Shown here piece by piece: positions 1 to 7,890 of a stretch of 64,000 bases of DNA. The DNA lies in NCBI RefSeq assembly GCF_024436415.1, contig NZ_JAFMZQ010000003.1, positions 1 to 64,000 of the forward strand, in the 5' to 3' direction. A program made the translations under genes and the position numbers. Each line of letters begins with the position of its first letter. Within the stretch, counting starts at the first letter, position 1. The DNA comes from Pedobacter deserti. GTDB lineage: Bacteria; Bacteroidota; Bacteroidia; Sphingobacteriales; Sphingobacteriaceae. The notes beneath the pieces were generated by a model. That model saw only the letters and a program-made list of their open reading frames with translations. It was not told the DNA's origin and did not search any database.

Positions 1-153
1 AGAAAAAATTCTGCCGCTGTCAAGAACTTTTTTAAAGTTTTTTTTCGTGCCTCAAAGTTTTAAAACCCTTTCTAACACGATCAGCAGATTTCCTACTCAA
101 CCTTTCAATCACTGAAGCTTCCCTCAGCCAACCACTTCCTCCGAAGCGGAGTG

Positions 154-185
154 CAAAAGTAGAAAAAAATCTGCTCCTGGCAAAA
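154..185 (-). promoter_or_regulatory. leftward Bacteroidota consensus promoter
   Basis: On the minus strand a TTTTG (-33, 185 to 181) is followed by 19 nt and TACTTTTG (-7, 161 to 154), matching the TTTG-N17-23-TAnnTTTG consensus. The predicted transcript would begin near 147-150, at a small GC hairpin (CTCCG / CGGAG, 139-151). No gene on the minus strand follows within the window, so the product lies to the left. Confidence 0.55.
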
Positions 186-411
186 CAAATCAGCCTTTTA
201 TTGGTTTATCCCCTCTAACTTGCTAACTTACAGCAGGGAAAAATTTCATCCTGATTCCTCGATATCTTAAAAGGCCCGCACCTGTTTAGTTTCATACCAG
301 CTGCTCGCTATATAATAACTCCATACATATACTTATAGTATACTGCTTGCAGCGTTGCTATGTCCCTGTATAGCTATAACAGGATAAGACAAAGTAGCCT
401 CCTCGTAGCCA

Positions 412-455
412 GTGAGTCCGCCATGAGTCCGCCATGAGTCCGCGGTGAGTCCGCC
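412..455. repeat. 11-bp tandem repeat array (4 units)
   Basis: Four consecutive 11-bp units, GTGAGTCCGCC, ATGAGTCCGCC, ATGAGTCCGCG and GTGAGTCCGCC, occupy 412-422, 423-433, 434-444 and 445-455. An inverted copy at 471-483 (CGCGGACTCATGG) is perfectly complementary to 432-444 (13 bp), and a shorter one at 502-510 pairs with 448-456, so the array can fold into a strong hairpin. An 11-bp period is not a multiple of three and argues against coding. Function unknown. Confidence 0.8.
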
Positions 456-640
456 TTTTCCCAGAAAAAACGCGGACTCATGGCTCACTCACACTACTCC
501 CAAGGCGGACTTACCAGCCACTTGGTGCACACCAGGTAGCATCCAAGACAGATTTCGTGAACCAGTAAACGAATGTTAAATAATGTTAACCGCTTTGCAG
601 TAGCCTGCCGTTTATATAGCTTAGCACCCTATATTTTTAA

Positions 641-671
641 TTGACGGTATCGTATTATTAGCTTATCTTTG
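641..671 (+). promoter_or_regulatory. bamD promoter
   Basis: TTG (641-643), a 20-nt spacer and TATCTTTG (664-671) fit the Bacteroidota sigma consensus. Only four bases separate the -7 box from the bamD ATG at 676, so transcription should start at or next to the start codon, giving a leaderless or nearly leaderless mRNA. Confidence 0.65.
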
Positions 672-675
672 CACA

Positions 676-1608
676 ATGTTTAAAATTAAACACCTATTTA
701 TACTAATTTTCACCACTTTAGCTATTACTTTGGCCGGCTGTAAAAGCCAGTTTGAGAAAATCAGGGCAAGTAATGACGTAGGAAAAAAATACCAGGAAGC
801 GCTCCGCCTATATAAAAAGAAGAGTTACTCCAAAGCACTGATCCTTTTTGAGGACTTGTCTCAGAAATACAGGGGAAGAACAGAGGCAGAGGAATTGAAT
901 TATTATTATGCGCTGACGCTGTACAATCTGAAAGACTATACCACAGCAAGATATCAGTTTAAGCTGTTTGCAGATACGTATCCTGCCAGTCAGTATGCGG
1001 AAGAATGCAGATATATGGCAGCATATTGCTATTATCTGGAATCGCCAAGGCCCTCGCTGGATCAGGAGAACACTTACAAGGCTATAGATGCTTTACAGTT
1101 ATTTATCAATTTCTATCCCAACAGCGCGCGTGTTGCAGACGCTACCAAGTACATAGGAATTTTACGGGGCAAGCTGGAAGACAAGGCATATGCAAATGCC
1201 AAGATGTATTACGAGCTTGGCGGCGTAGGGGTTAATGCTACTAACTATCGCGCCGCAGTTATCGCATTGCAAAATGCCCAGATTGACTTTCCTGACATTA
1301 AATATGCGGAGGAAATGGGTTTGCTTACTATTAAAGCCCAATATGCTTTTGCGCAAAACAGTATTGAGGAGCGCCAGGAAGAGCGTTTCAATGAGGCCAT
1401 TACTTACGCTGACGAATTTGTAGAATCTTATCCTGAGAGCAAGTCGCTTGAAGAAGCTAAAAATCTAAAAAAGGATAGTGAGGCAGCTATTCTGAATGCC
1501 AGGAAAGTTCTGGCTGAGAGAAAAGCCAACTATGAAAGAATCAGGGCTGAAATGGCCGAAGACACTAAAAAAGATACTTTGAATTCAGTAAAAAACTCTT
1601 TAAAATAA
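676..1608 (+). CDS. bamD: outer membrane assembly lipoprotein BamD
   Basis: 310 residues. A lipoprotein signal peptide ends in LAGC with the lipidated Cys at position 22; the rest is a TPR-rich YfiO/BamD fold (repeated helix pairs with the pattern YxxALxLYxxxxYxxAxxxF from about residue 38). BamD is the periplasmic lipoprotein partner of BamA in folding beta-barrel proteins into the outer membrane. The ATG at 676 is chosen because it gives the intact signal peptide and sits 4 nt after the promoter -7 box. It heads a run of closely spaced plus-strand genes: the omega/Rpb6 gene follows after 5 nt. This bamD-omega-coaBC order is familiar in Bacteroidota. The C-terminal tail (about 275-310) is lysine/glutamate-rich and probably flexible. 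Confidence 0.93.
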   Translation: MFKIKHLFILIFTTLAITLAGCKSQFEKIRASNDVGKKYQEALRLYKKKSYSKALILFEDLSQKYRGRTEAEELNYYYALTLYNLKDYTTARYQFKLFADTYPASQYAEECRYMAAYCYYLESPRPSLDQENTYKAIDALQLFINFYPNSARVADATKYIGILRGKLEDKAYANAKMYYELGGVGVNATNYRAAVIALQNAQIDFPDIKYAEEMGLLTIKAQYAFAQNSIEERQEERFNEAITYADEFVESYPESKSLEEAKNLKKDSEAAILNARKVLAERKANYERIRAEMAEDTKKDTLNSVKNSLK

Positions 1609-1613
1609 GCACA

Positions 1614-1931
1614 ATGAATAAAAATACTATACCCAATACTACGGTTACCAGAAACGTGAACGATCTGGACCAGCGCACTGAGAATATCTATGAATCGCTT
1701 GTGATTATCGCGAAAAGAGCTAATCAGGTCTCTAATAACATGAAAGAAGAACTTCATGGCAAACTTGCCGAGTTCGCATCTTCTAACGATAACCTGGAAG
1801 AGATTTTTGAAAACAGGGAACAGATCGAGATCAGCAAGCATTATGAGCGTTTACCAAAACCTACTTTAATTGCTATCGACGAATTTTTGAACGGCAAGGT
1901 TTACCATAGAAATCCTGCTAAAGAGCAATAA
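1614..1931 (+). CDS. rpoZ: RNA polymerase omega / Rpb6-family subunit
   Basis: 105 residues. It has the omega/Rpb6 helix (TENIYESLVIIAKRANQ, about 22-38), which wraps the beta-prime C-terminus and helps polymerase assembly. The Bacteroidota members are longer than E. coli omega and are often annotated only as an Rpb6 family. Here the tail (about 75-105) ends KPTLIAIDEFLNGKVYHR. It starts 5 nt after bamD stops and 42 nt before coaBC, so cotranscription with bamD is likely. Family assignment comes from the conserved core and the invariant gene neighbourhood. Confidence 0.85.
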   Translation: MNKNTIPNTTVTRNVNDLDQRTENIYESLVIIAKRANQVSNNMKEELHGKLAEFASSNDNLEEIFENREQIEISKHYERLPKPTLIAIDEFLNGKVYHRNPAKEQ

Positions 1932-1973
1932 ATTTCGGCATAGGTTTAATATTGCATTACTGCATCACCAACC

Positions 1974-3173
1974 ATGCTAAAAGACAAAAAAATTCTTCTC
2001 GGCGTTTGCGGCAGCATTGCAGCGTATAAGTCTGCTTCTTTAGTCAGACTGCTGGTTAAGGCTGGTGCAAACGTTAGGGTGGTGCTTACACAGGATGCAT
2101 CAAACTTTATTACGCCGCTCACACTTGCTACGCTTTCTAAAAATCCTGTATACACTCAATATTTTGATTCCGAAACCGGAGTATGGAGCAACCATGTTGA
2201 GCTTGGCCTTTGGGCCGACTTCATGCTGATTGCGCCGCTGAGTGCCAATACGCTTGCAAAAATGGCTTCAGGCTTGTGCGATAATCTGCTTACAGCAGTA
2301 TATCTTTCTGCAAAATGTCCTGTTGTTGTTGCCCCGGCTATGGACCTGGACATGTGGAAACACGAACAAACGCAGGCAAACATTCAAAAAATTATTTCTT
2401 TCGGCAATACCGTGATACAACCTGGAAGTGGTGAACTGGCAAGTGGATTACATGGTGAAGGGCGAATGGCAGAACCGGAAGACATACTTGAGCAGCTTTC
2501 CAAATTGATCGGGTCTGGGCTCCCGCTTCTTGGCAGGAAAGTCATGGTGACTGCGGGACCAACCTATGAAGCGATTGATCCTGTAAGATTTATTGGCAAC
2601 CATTCCTCAGGAAAAATGGGTATTGCAATTGCCGAAGAGTTTGCGCGCCTGGGCGCGGATGTGACATTGATTTGCGGGCCTACCGGCGAGAAAAGTGCGG
2701 ATCCGGTAAAGCGCATTAATGTAACTAGTGCGGCAGAAATGCTTGACGCCTGCAAGAGCGTGTTTCCTGAAAGTGATATCACGGTAATGAGTGCCGCTGT
2801 GGCAGATTACAGGCCTGCGACGATGGCTGATCAGAAGATCAAAAAAAAGGATAAAACGCTCCACCTGGATCTTGAGAAAACGGTGGATATACTAGCTACC
2901 CTTGGTGAGACAAAGCGCACCAATCAGGTTTTGGTAGGATTTGCACTGGAAACCGAGAACGAAGAAGCCTACGCCAAAGAGAAATTAGCCGCTAAGCATC
3001 TTGATCTTATTGTGCTTAACTCCTTAAACGATCAGGGTGCAGGATTCAGGTCGGACGCCAATAAAATCACCGTATTTGATAAGGACCTCCGGAAAAAGGC
3101 TTTTGAATTGAAACCTAAGACGGAGGTCGCGAAAGACATCTGCATGGAGGTCTTAAAATTACTGACACCATGA
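1974..3173 (+). CDS. coaBC: bifunctional phosphopantothenoylcysteine decarboxylase / phosphopantothenate-cysteine ligase
   Basis: 399 residues, the usual length. The N-terminal CoaC half (about 1-175) is a flavoprotein decarboxylase with the GSIAAYK phosphate-binding motif (13-19), the active-site His74 (NHVELG) and PAMDLDMW (121-128). The C-terminal CoaB half (about 185-399) has VTAGPTYEAIDPVRFIGNHS and SAAVADYRP of the CTP-dependent ligase. Together they make 4'-phosphopantetheine from 4'-phosphopantothenate and cysteine for CoA synthesis. Oddity: the stretch around the catalytic Cys of E. coli CoaC (an ACG motif) reads ASG here (Ser155), and PAMN reads PAMD. The stop overlaps the start of the next gene (ATGA), implying translational coupling. 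Confidence 0.95.
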   Translation: MLKDKKILLGVCGSIAAYKSASLVRLLVKAGANVRVVLTQDASNFITPLTLATLSKNPVYTQYFDSETGVWSNHVELGLWADFMLIAPLSANTLAKMASGLCDNLLTAVYLSAKCPVVVAPAMDLDMWKHEQTQANIQKIISFGNTVIQPGSGELASGLHGEGRMAEPEDILEQLSKLIGSGLPLLGRKVMVTAGPTYEAIDPVRFIGNHSSGKMGIAIAEEFARLGADVTLICGPTGEKSADPVKRINVTSAAEMLDACKSVFPESDITVMSAAVADYRPATMADQKIKKKDKTLHLDLEKTVDILATLGETKRTNQVLVGFALETENEEAYAKEKLAAKHLDLIVLNSLNDQGAGFRSDANKITVFDKDLRKKAFELKPKTEVAKDICMEVLKLLTP

Positions 3174-4108
3174 AACTGTACGCCTCTGCCCTATTTTTGT
3201 TTTTGGTATTTTGTATCAATTTAAGCCAGGCGCAGGAATTAAATGCAAGGGTTCAGGTTTTGGCTCCTCAGGTAAGCAACATCGAAAAGCGGAATCTGGA
3301 CATCATCCAGAACGTTGTAGCTAATTTCCTGAATAACAATAAATGGACCGACGAAACTTACCTGGCCCAGGAACGGATTGAGTGCGATTTCGTTATTACA
3401 CTCACCGAGTGGGACGGAAGTTCTGGTTATAAGGCTGAAGCGCAAATTCAGTCGAGCCGACCTGTATATGGCTCGTCGTACAACAGTGTTCTTTTGAATT
3501 TGAGCGACAAGGATTTCAGTTTCAACTACGCAGAGGGACAGCCCCTGGATCTTTCCAACGAGACCTTTACCTCCAATCTTAGTTCATTGCTTAGTTTCTA
3601 CGCATATGTAATCGTCGGCCTGGATAAAGACAGTTTTTCCAGATTAGGCGGAACGCCTTACTACGGTAGGGCTGTTAAAATACTCAATCTGGCGCAGACA
3701 GCCGGTTACCCGGGCTGGAAAGCGGGCGACGGTCTGCGAAACAGGTTCTGGCTAAGCGACAACCTGACGAACCAGAACTTTGAGGCGCTCAGATCATTTA
3801 TATATGACTATCATTTTGGGGGGCTCGACCAGTTGCACGAAAACCCTGCTCGTGGGGTGAAAAGGATCATAGGAATGCTTCCGGACTTGAAACAGATGGA
3901 CAAGCAGCGACTAGGTTCACCGTTTCCTTCCTTCTATTTTACTTCTAAAGCTGACGAGCTGGTTAAGGTTTGTTCTATCCCGACCGGCGATCCTTCGGAC
4001 CGGATCAAGGCCTATAATATCCTTGTGGATGTGGATCCGGCCAACATCAGCAAATATGACCTGCTTAAAGCAAACAATGATCAGGCAGGAAACCAGAGAC
4101 TGAATTGA
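3170..4108 (+). CDS. porD: DUF4835 family protein, PorD-like (type IX secretion)
   Basis: 312 residues with a clear Sec signal peptide ending around AQ (residues 21-22, ..NLSQAQ|ELNARV). The mature part (ELNARVQV, then TEWDGSSGYKAEAQIQSSRPVYGSSYNS, then SFYAYVIVGLDKDSFSRLGG) matches my knowledge of the Bacteroidota-specific DUF4835 family, whose members include PorD of the Porphyromonas type IX secretion/gliding machinery. It is presumably periplasmic or outer-membrane associated; a biochemical role is not established. It overlaps coaBC by 4 bp and precedes recN, a conserved arrangement. The family call is firm; the PorD name is less certain. Confidence 0.78.
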   Translation: MKLYASALFLFLVFCINLSQAQELNARVQVLAPQVSNIEKRNLDIIQNVVANFLNNNKWTDETYLAQERIECDFVITLTEWDGSSGYKAEAQIQSSRPVYGSSYNSVLLNLSDKDFSFNYAEGQPLDLSNETFTSNLSSLLSFYAYVIVGLDKDSFSRLGGTPYYGRAVKILNLAQTAGYPGWKAGDGLRNRFWLSDNLTNQNFEALRSFIYDYHFGGLDQLHENPARGVKRIIGMLPDLKQMDKQRLGSPFPSFYFTSKADELVKVCSIPTGDPSDRIKAYNILVDVDPANISKYDLLKANNDQAGNQRLN

Positions 4109-4165
4109 TAAGTATTGCCGCTACGATGAATACGCAATGGCTAAAGTTTGCTAATTTAGCAGCGT

Positions 4166-5821
4166 ATGCTACAAAGACTTTCTATTCGCAATTATGCATT
4201 GATCGACAGTGTGGAACTGGAGCCAGATGGCGGTCTGAATATTATAACAGGTGAAACCGGGGCTGGTAAGTCAATCATCCTGGGGGCGCTTTCACTGATA
4301 TTGGGACAAAGGGCCGAAACGCGGTTCTTCTTCAATCAGGACCGGAAATGTATTATTGAAGGACACTTTCTTTTAAAGAACGAAGCACTGAAAGGGCTTT
4401 TTGACAGCATTGATATTGACTTCAGTACGGAGACGATTTTAAGGCGCGAGATTTCAACGGATGGGAAGTCGCGGGCTTTCATTAACGATACGCCGGTCAA
4501 CCTCTCGCTCATGAAACAGGTAGGCGAGCAACTCATCGACATCCACTCGCAGCATGCAACGCTGGAGCTTAACGATCCTGAGTTTCAGTTGCTCGTGGTA
4601 GATACCCTGGCAGATCATCAAGGTTTGCTTGACGACTACAGGACAAAATTTAGGTTGTTTCAGAAAACGCAGCAGAAATTAAAATCACTTCGTGAGCAGG
4701 CCGTTGAAGCGAACAGTCGCCAGGACTATGAACAATACCTGTTTAACGAACTGGACGCTGCGCGGCTTAGCAGTGGCGAACAAGAAGTTCTGGAACAGGA
4801 TCTGGAAACGCTGACACATGCCGAGCAGATTAAGCATGCCCTGGTCGGCACCTACAATATCCTCACTGAGCAGGAAATCTCTGCTTTGCCTTTGCTGAAA
4901 CAGGCGCTGAGTCAATTGAGCAGCGTTGAGCGGTTTAACACGCAGTATGCCGAGATGGCTGAACGCCTGCGTTCGAGCCTGATCGAGATCAAAGACATTT
5001 CTGATGAGGTTTTGTCGGCCGAGGAAAGCATCATCTTTGATCCTGCAAGGATCGAGGAGATTAACCTGCGACTGAGTACCATTTATGCGCTGCAGCAGAA
5101 ACACAAGGTCTCCTCTGTTGAAGCGCTGATAGCAATAAAACAAGACCTCTCCGACCGCCTCGAGGCGATATCTGCGGGCGACGATGAGATCGCGCAAATT
5201 GAAGCTGAGCTGAAGGCGCTGGAGGAAGAGCTAAGAAAAATAGCCGGAACATTGGCTGACAACAGAGGCCGGTCGATAGCCAACGTAGAGGGCCAGCTGG
5301 CCGAAATACTGGTGAAGGTAGGCATGCCCAAAGCGAAAATAGTGATTGCGCACGAAATAGGAACGCAACTGCACAAGGACGGGCTTGATCATGTTAAGCT
5401 TATGTTTTCGGCGAACAACGGGCAAAACCCGGCGCCGATTGGAAAGGTTGCTTCAGGAGGGGAATTGTCGAGGCTTATGCTTGCGATCAAGTCGGTACTC
5501 GCGCAACATACCTCTTTGCCGACCATGATCTTTGATGAGATTGACACTGGGATCTCCGGGGAAATCGCCATGCGGGTAGGCGATGTGATATCAGATCTTC
5601 AGAAAAATATGCAGGTTATTTGTATCACACATTTGCCCCAGATCGCTGCAAAAGGCCATAGTCATTATTTTGTGTACAAGCAGGAGGACCAGGGTAAAAC
5701 GAATACCGGGATCAGAAAGCTGGACCTTTCGGAGCGGGTATTGGCCATCGCGGAGATGCTAAGTGGTAAAGATCCTGGAGAGTCTGCCATCAGTCACGCT
5801 AAAGACTTGTTGCGAAACTAA
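4166..5821 (+). CDS. recN: DNA repair protein RecN
   Basis: 551 residues, SMC-like ATPase of double-strand-break repair. Walker A GETGAGKS lies at 29-36, a long coiled coil fills about 150-370, and near the C-terminus are the ABC signature SGGELSRLMLAIK and Walker B MIFDEIDTGISG. It is cytoplasmic and works with RecA in recombination. The start gives the canonical MLQRLSIRNYALID N-terminus. The 57-bp gap upstream has TAATTTAG (4152-4159), a variant -7 box 6 nt before the ATG, embedded in the small palindrome GCTAATTTAGC. No E. coli-type LexA box is visible. Confidence 0.95.
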   Translation: MLQRLSIRNYALIDSVELEPDGGLNIITGETGAGKSIILGALSLILGQRAETRFFFNQDRKCIIEGHFLLKNEALKGLFDSIDIDFSTETILRREISTDGKSRAFINDTPVNLSLMKQVGEQLIDIHSQHATLELNDPEFQLLVVDTLADHQGLLDDYRTKFRLFQKTQQKLKSLREQAVEANSRQDYEQYLFNELDAARLSSGEQEVLEQDLETLTHAEQIKHALVGTYNILTEQEISALPLLKQALSQLSSVERFNTQYAEMAERLRSSLIEIKDISDEVLSAEESIIFDPARIEEINLRLSTIYALQQKHKVSSVEALIAIKQDLSDRLEAISAGDDEIAQIEAELKALEEELRKIAGTLADNRGRSIANVEGQLAEILVKVGMPKAKIVIAHEIGTQLHKDGLDHVKLMFSANNGQNPAPIGKVASGGELSRLMLAIKSVLAQHTSLPTMIFDEIDTGISGEIAMRVGDVISDLQKNMQVICITHLPQIAAKGHSHYFVYKQEDQGKTNTGIRKLDLSERVLAIAEMLSGKDPGESAISHAKDLLRN

Positions 5822-5833
5822 TATAATTAGTAT

Positions 5834-5856
5834 ATTAGCTAAATATTTTAGCTAAT
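5834..5856. promoter_or_regulatory. perfect inverted repeat over the radical SAM start codon
   Basis: ATTAGCTAAA (5834-5843), a 3-bp centre and TTTAGCTAAT (5847-5856) form a perfect 10-bp-arm palindrome whose right end contains the first two bases of the ATG at 5855. A second small palindrome CTAAT-N3-ATTAG overlaps the recN stop (5818-5830). TATTTTAG (5844-5851) inside the repeat resembles a -7 box. This looks like an operator that would block both promoter and start codon; no cognate regulator is known. Confidence 0.5.
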
Positions 5857-6916
5857 GGAGTTTTCTGAAGATTATTATAAAGGCAGGGGTGCCCAGATCA
5901 ATCCGGGTAACAAATTTGAGCGTAGCGCACATGAGAAGATACATGCGGAGGGCATAGACGATTGGGCTGAACCTGATCACAAAACGCGCTTTATTACGGG
6001 CGCTGCAAAGTCGATCGTGAACAAGGTTGACAGCCCAGATGTAGGGATGTCTTTTTCACTAAACCCCTATCAGGGCTGCGAACATGGTTGCATTTATTGT
6101 TACGCGCGAAACTCACACGAATACTGGGGCTATAGTCCGGGGCTCGATTTCGAACGCAAAATTGTTGTGAAGACTGATGCGCCTGAGCTGTTCAAAAAGT
6201 TCCTTAACCGCAAGTCCTGGGATGGATCGGTTATTTCAATTTCGGGTAATACCGACTGTTATCAGCCGGCAGAAAAGAAGTTCAGGCTAACCCGGCAGTT
6301 GCTTGAGATCGCGCTTGAATACAAACAGCCCATTGGGATGATTACCAAGAATGCGCTTGTTCTGCGCGATCTTGATATTCTGCAGGAGATGGCGAAACTC
6401 AATCTTTGTATGGTCTACGTGTCGATCAACAGCCTGAATGAGTCGCTCAGGCAAAAGATGGAGCCTCGGACGACCACGGCAAGTCAGCGGCTCAAAGTTG
6501 TGCAGAAACTCTCGGAGGCAGGGATACCTGCGGGCGTAATGGTTGCACCGCTGATACCCGGACTAAGCGATCATGAAATACCGGCGGTGTTAACGGCCGT
6601 GGCCCAGGCGGGCGCCGTTGCAGCCGGCTATACGGTGGTACGTCTGAACGGTGCGATCGGCGGAATTTTTAAAGATTGGTTACAGAAGAATTATCCGGAC
6701 AGGTTTGATAAGGTATGGCATGCCATACAGTCGTGCCACAACGGCCAGGTGAACGACAGCCGCTTCGGTGAGCGCATGCGTGGAGAAGGGAACATAGCCC
6801 GGATGATCAGCGATAATTTCAGATTGCATTGTCGGCTAAACGGGCTCAATATACAGCAAGTTGAGCTGGATAGCAGCCGCTTTTGCGTGCCGAAAACCCA
6901 ACTCAGCTTGTTTTAA
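5855..6916 (+). CDS. PA0069-family radical SAM protein
   Basis: 353 residues. The radical-SAM 4Fe-4S motif is C75-x3-C79-x2-C82 (CEHGCIYC), within NPYQGCEHGCIYCYARNSHE, typical of the PA0069 family, which is distantly related to spore photoproduct lyase. Later parts show SISGNTDCYQPAEKKF and a GERMRGEGN stretch. The cluster would cleave S-adenosylmethionine to a 5'-deoxyadenosyl radical; the physiological substrate of this family is unknown. It lies 33 bp downstream of recN, and a DNA-related role has been suggested for relatives, but here that is only context. Its start is covered by a perfect inverted repeat. It ends 13 bp from the convergent isomerase gene. Confidence 0.88.
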   Translation: MEFSEDYYKGRGAQINPGNKFERSAHEKIHAEGIDDWAEPDHKTRFITGAAKSIVNKVDSPDVGMSFSLNPYQGCEHGCIYCYARNSHEYWGYSPGLDFERKIVVKTDAPELFKKFLNRKSWDGSVISISGNTDCYQPAEKKFRLTRQLLEIALEYKQPIGMITKNALVLRDLDILQEMAKLNLCMVYVSINSLNESLRQKMEPRTTTASQRLKVVQKLSEAGIPAGVMVAPLIPGLSDHEIPAVLTAVAQAGAVAAGYTVVRLNGAIGGIFKDWLQKNYPDRFDKVWHAIQSCHNGQVNDSRFGERMRGEGNIARMISDNFRLHCRLNGLNIQQVELDSSRFCVPKTQLSLF

Positions 6917-6929
6917 ATTGATGGTAAAC

Positions 6930-7865
6930 CTACTTTTCGAGGAAGTTATCTACCTCACGATAAGCCTGAATGAGCCGGGTTTCACCTTCTTTTCCTTTGA
7001 TGGAATTGCCGTGTTCCATGCCCATTATTCCTTTGTAGCCTTTGTTGTAAATATGCTTAAACAAGTTTTTGTAGTTGATCTCCCCTGTTGTAGGTTCGTT
7101 TCTTCCCGGGTTGTCTCCTATCTGTATGTAGGCAATTTCATCCCAGCATCTGTCGATATTCACGATGAGCTGTCCCTCGGTTTTCTGCATATGATAGATA
7201 TCATATAGAATTTTACATGAAGGGCTGTTTACAGCCTTGCATACGGCGTAAGTTTCATGTGTTTGCTGCAGGAACAGCTCAGGCGTATCGCTCAGCGTTT
7301 CGAGTACCATGATCAGGCCATGTGGTTCAAAAATCTCCGCACCGGCGCGCATGGCATCTATAATGTTGGCAAATTGATTACCCCAGGGCAAACGGCGCTC
7401 ATAAAATCCAGGTACTACGGTAAGCCATTTTGCGTTACAGCGCTTCGCTGCTTCCGCCGAGCGCTTGCAGGTTTCTACGAATTTATCTTTAAACTCCTTC
7501 TTCCCTGTACTCAGGGAAGTTTTCCAGTTATCGCCGCCGTCGACAACGAATACGCCCATACGCATGCCGAGCTTGGCAAGCAATTCGCCAATCTTGGTTT
7601 GCTCTTCTATGGACCGGTTCAGATAGCCATTGTCCTCTATCGACCGGAATCCCTGATCGTGCATGAATTTGATCTGGTCCAGAAAATCCTTCCCTGCATG
7701 ATTTTGAAACATTCCCTGATGGGGTGCGTAATCAAGGTTAAAAGTCTTTCCTGCATATGCGCTTTGAGTGGCCGACTGATCCTTTGCAGCCGCATTCAGG
7801 ACAGATCCTGTAGCAATTGCTCCAGTGGCAATGAATCCGTTCCTTAAAAATTCCTTTCTGTTCAT
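6930..7865 (-). CDS. secreted TIM-barrel sugar isomerase, hydroxypyruvate-isomerase-like
   Basis: 311 residues. The N-terminus (MNRKEFLRNGFIATGAIATG) resembles an export signal of the RR type but has only one Arg-Lys pair. The mature region is an AP-endonuclease-2/xylose-isomerase-like barrel with LVIMVLETLSDTPELFL, KILYDIYHMQKTEGQ and IQIGDNPGRNEPTTGEINY, motifs that supply metal and substrate ligands in hydroxypyruvate isomerase (Hyi) relatives. It is the last gene of a four-gene minus-strand cassette, 25 bp after ApbE. The true substrate is unknown; the extracytoplasmic location argues against simple glyoxylate metabolism. Confidence 0.8.
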   Translation of the reverse strand: MNRKEFLRNGFIATGAIATGSVLNAAAKDQSATQSAYAGKTFNLDYAPHQGMFQNHAGKDFLDQIKFMHDQGFRSIEDNGYLNRSIEEQTKIGELLAKLGMRMGVFVVDGGDNWKTSLSTGKKEFKDKFVETCKRSAEAAKRCNAKWLTVVPGFYERRLPWGNQFANIIDAMRAGAEIFEPHGLIMVLETLSDTPELFLQQTHETYAVCKAVNSPSCKILYDIYHMQKTEGQLIVNIDRCWDEIAYIQIGDNPGRNEPTTGEINYKNLFKHIYNKGYKGIMGMEHGNSIKGKEGETRLIQAYREVDNFLEK

Positions 7866-7890
7866 ACTTTAATATTGTTTGGTTTTCTCA

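Larger units (their letters stand above)
1..675. other. gene-free left-edge region
   Basis: I find no protein-coding gene here. It holds a leftward Bacteroidota-type promoter (154-185), a second possible leftward -33 element (TTGAC on the minus strand at 19-23) whose -7 box would lie just outside the window, an 11-bp tandem array with inverted copies (412-483), and the bamD promoter (641-671). T-rich stretches at 30-50 look like upstream activating DNA for the leftward promoter. Tandem strong promoters of this kind often precede rRNA operons in this phylum, so a stable-RNA gene may lie to the left; that is inference only. Confidence 0.6.

Noticed and set aside
412..455. CRISPR array reading of the 11-bp repeats
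   Set aside because: Units are 11 bp without spacers and no cas genes are present.
4685..5197. 170-codon minus-strand frame inside recN
   Set aside because: Antisense to the coiled-coil region; no independent support.
5834..5856. LexA (SOS) box for recN or the radical SAM gene
   Set aside because: The palindrome does not match the E. coli CTGT-N8-ACAG type or other LexA motifs I know.
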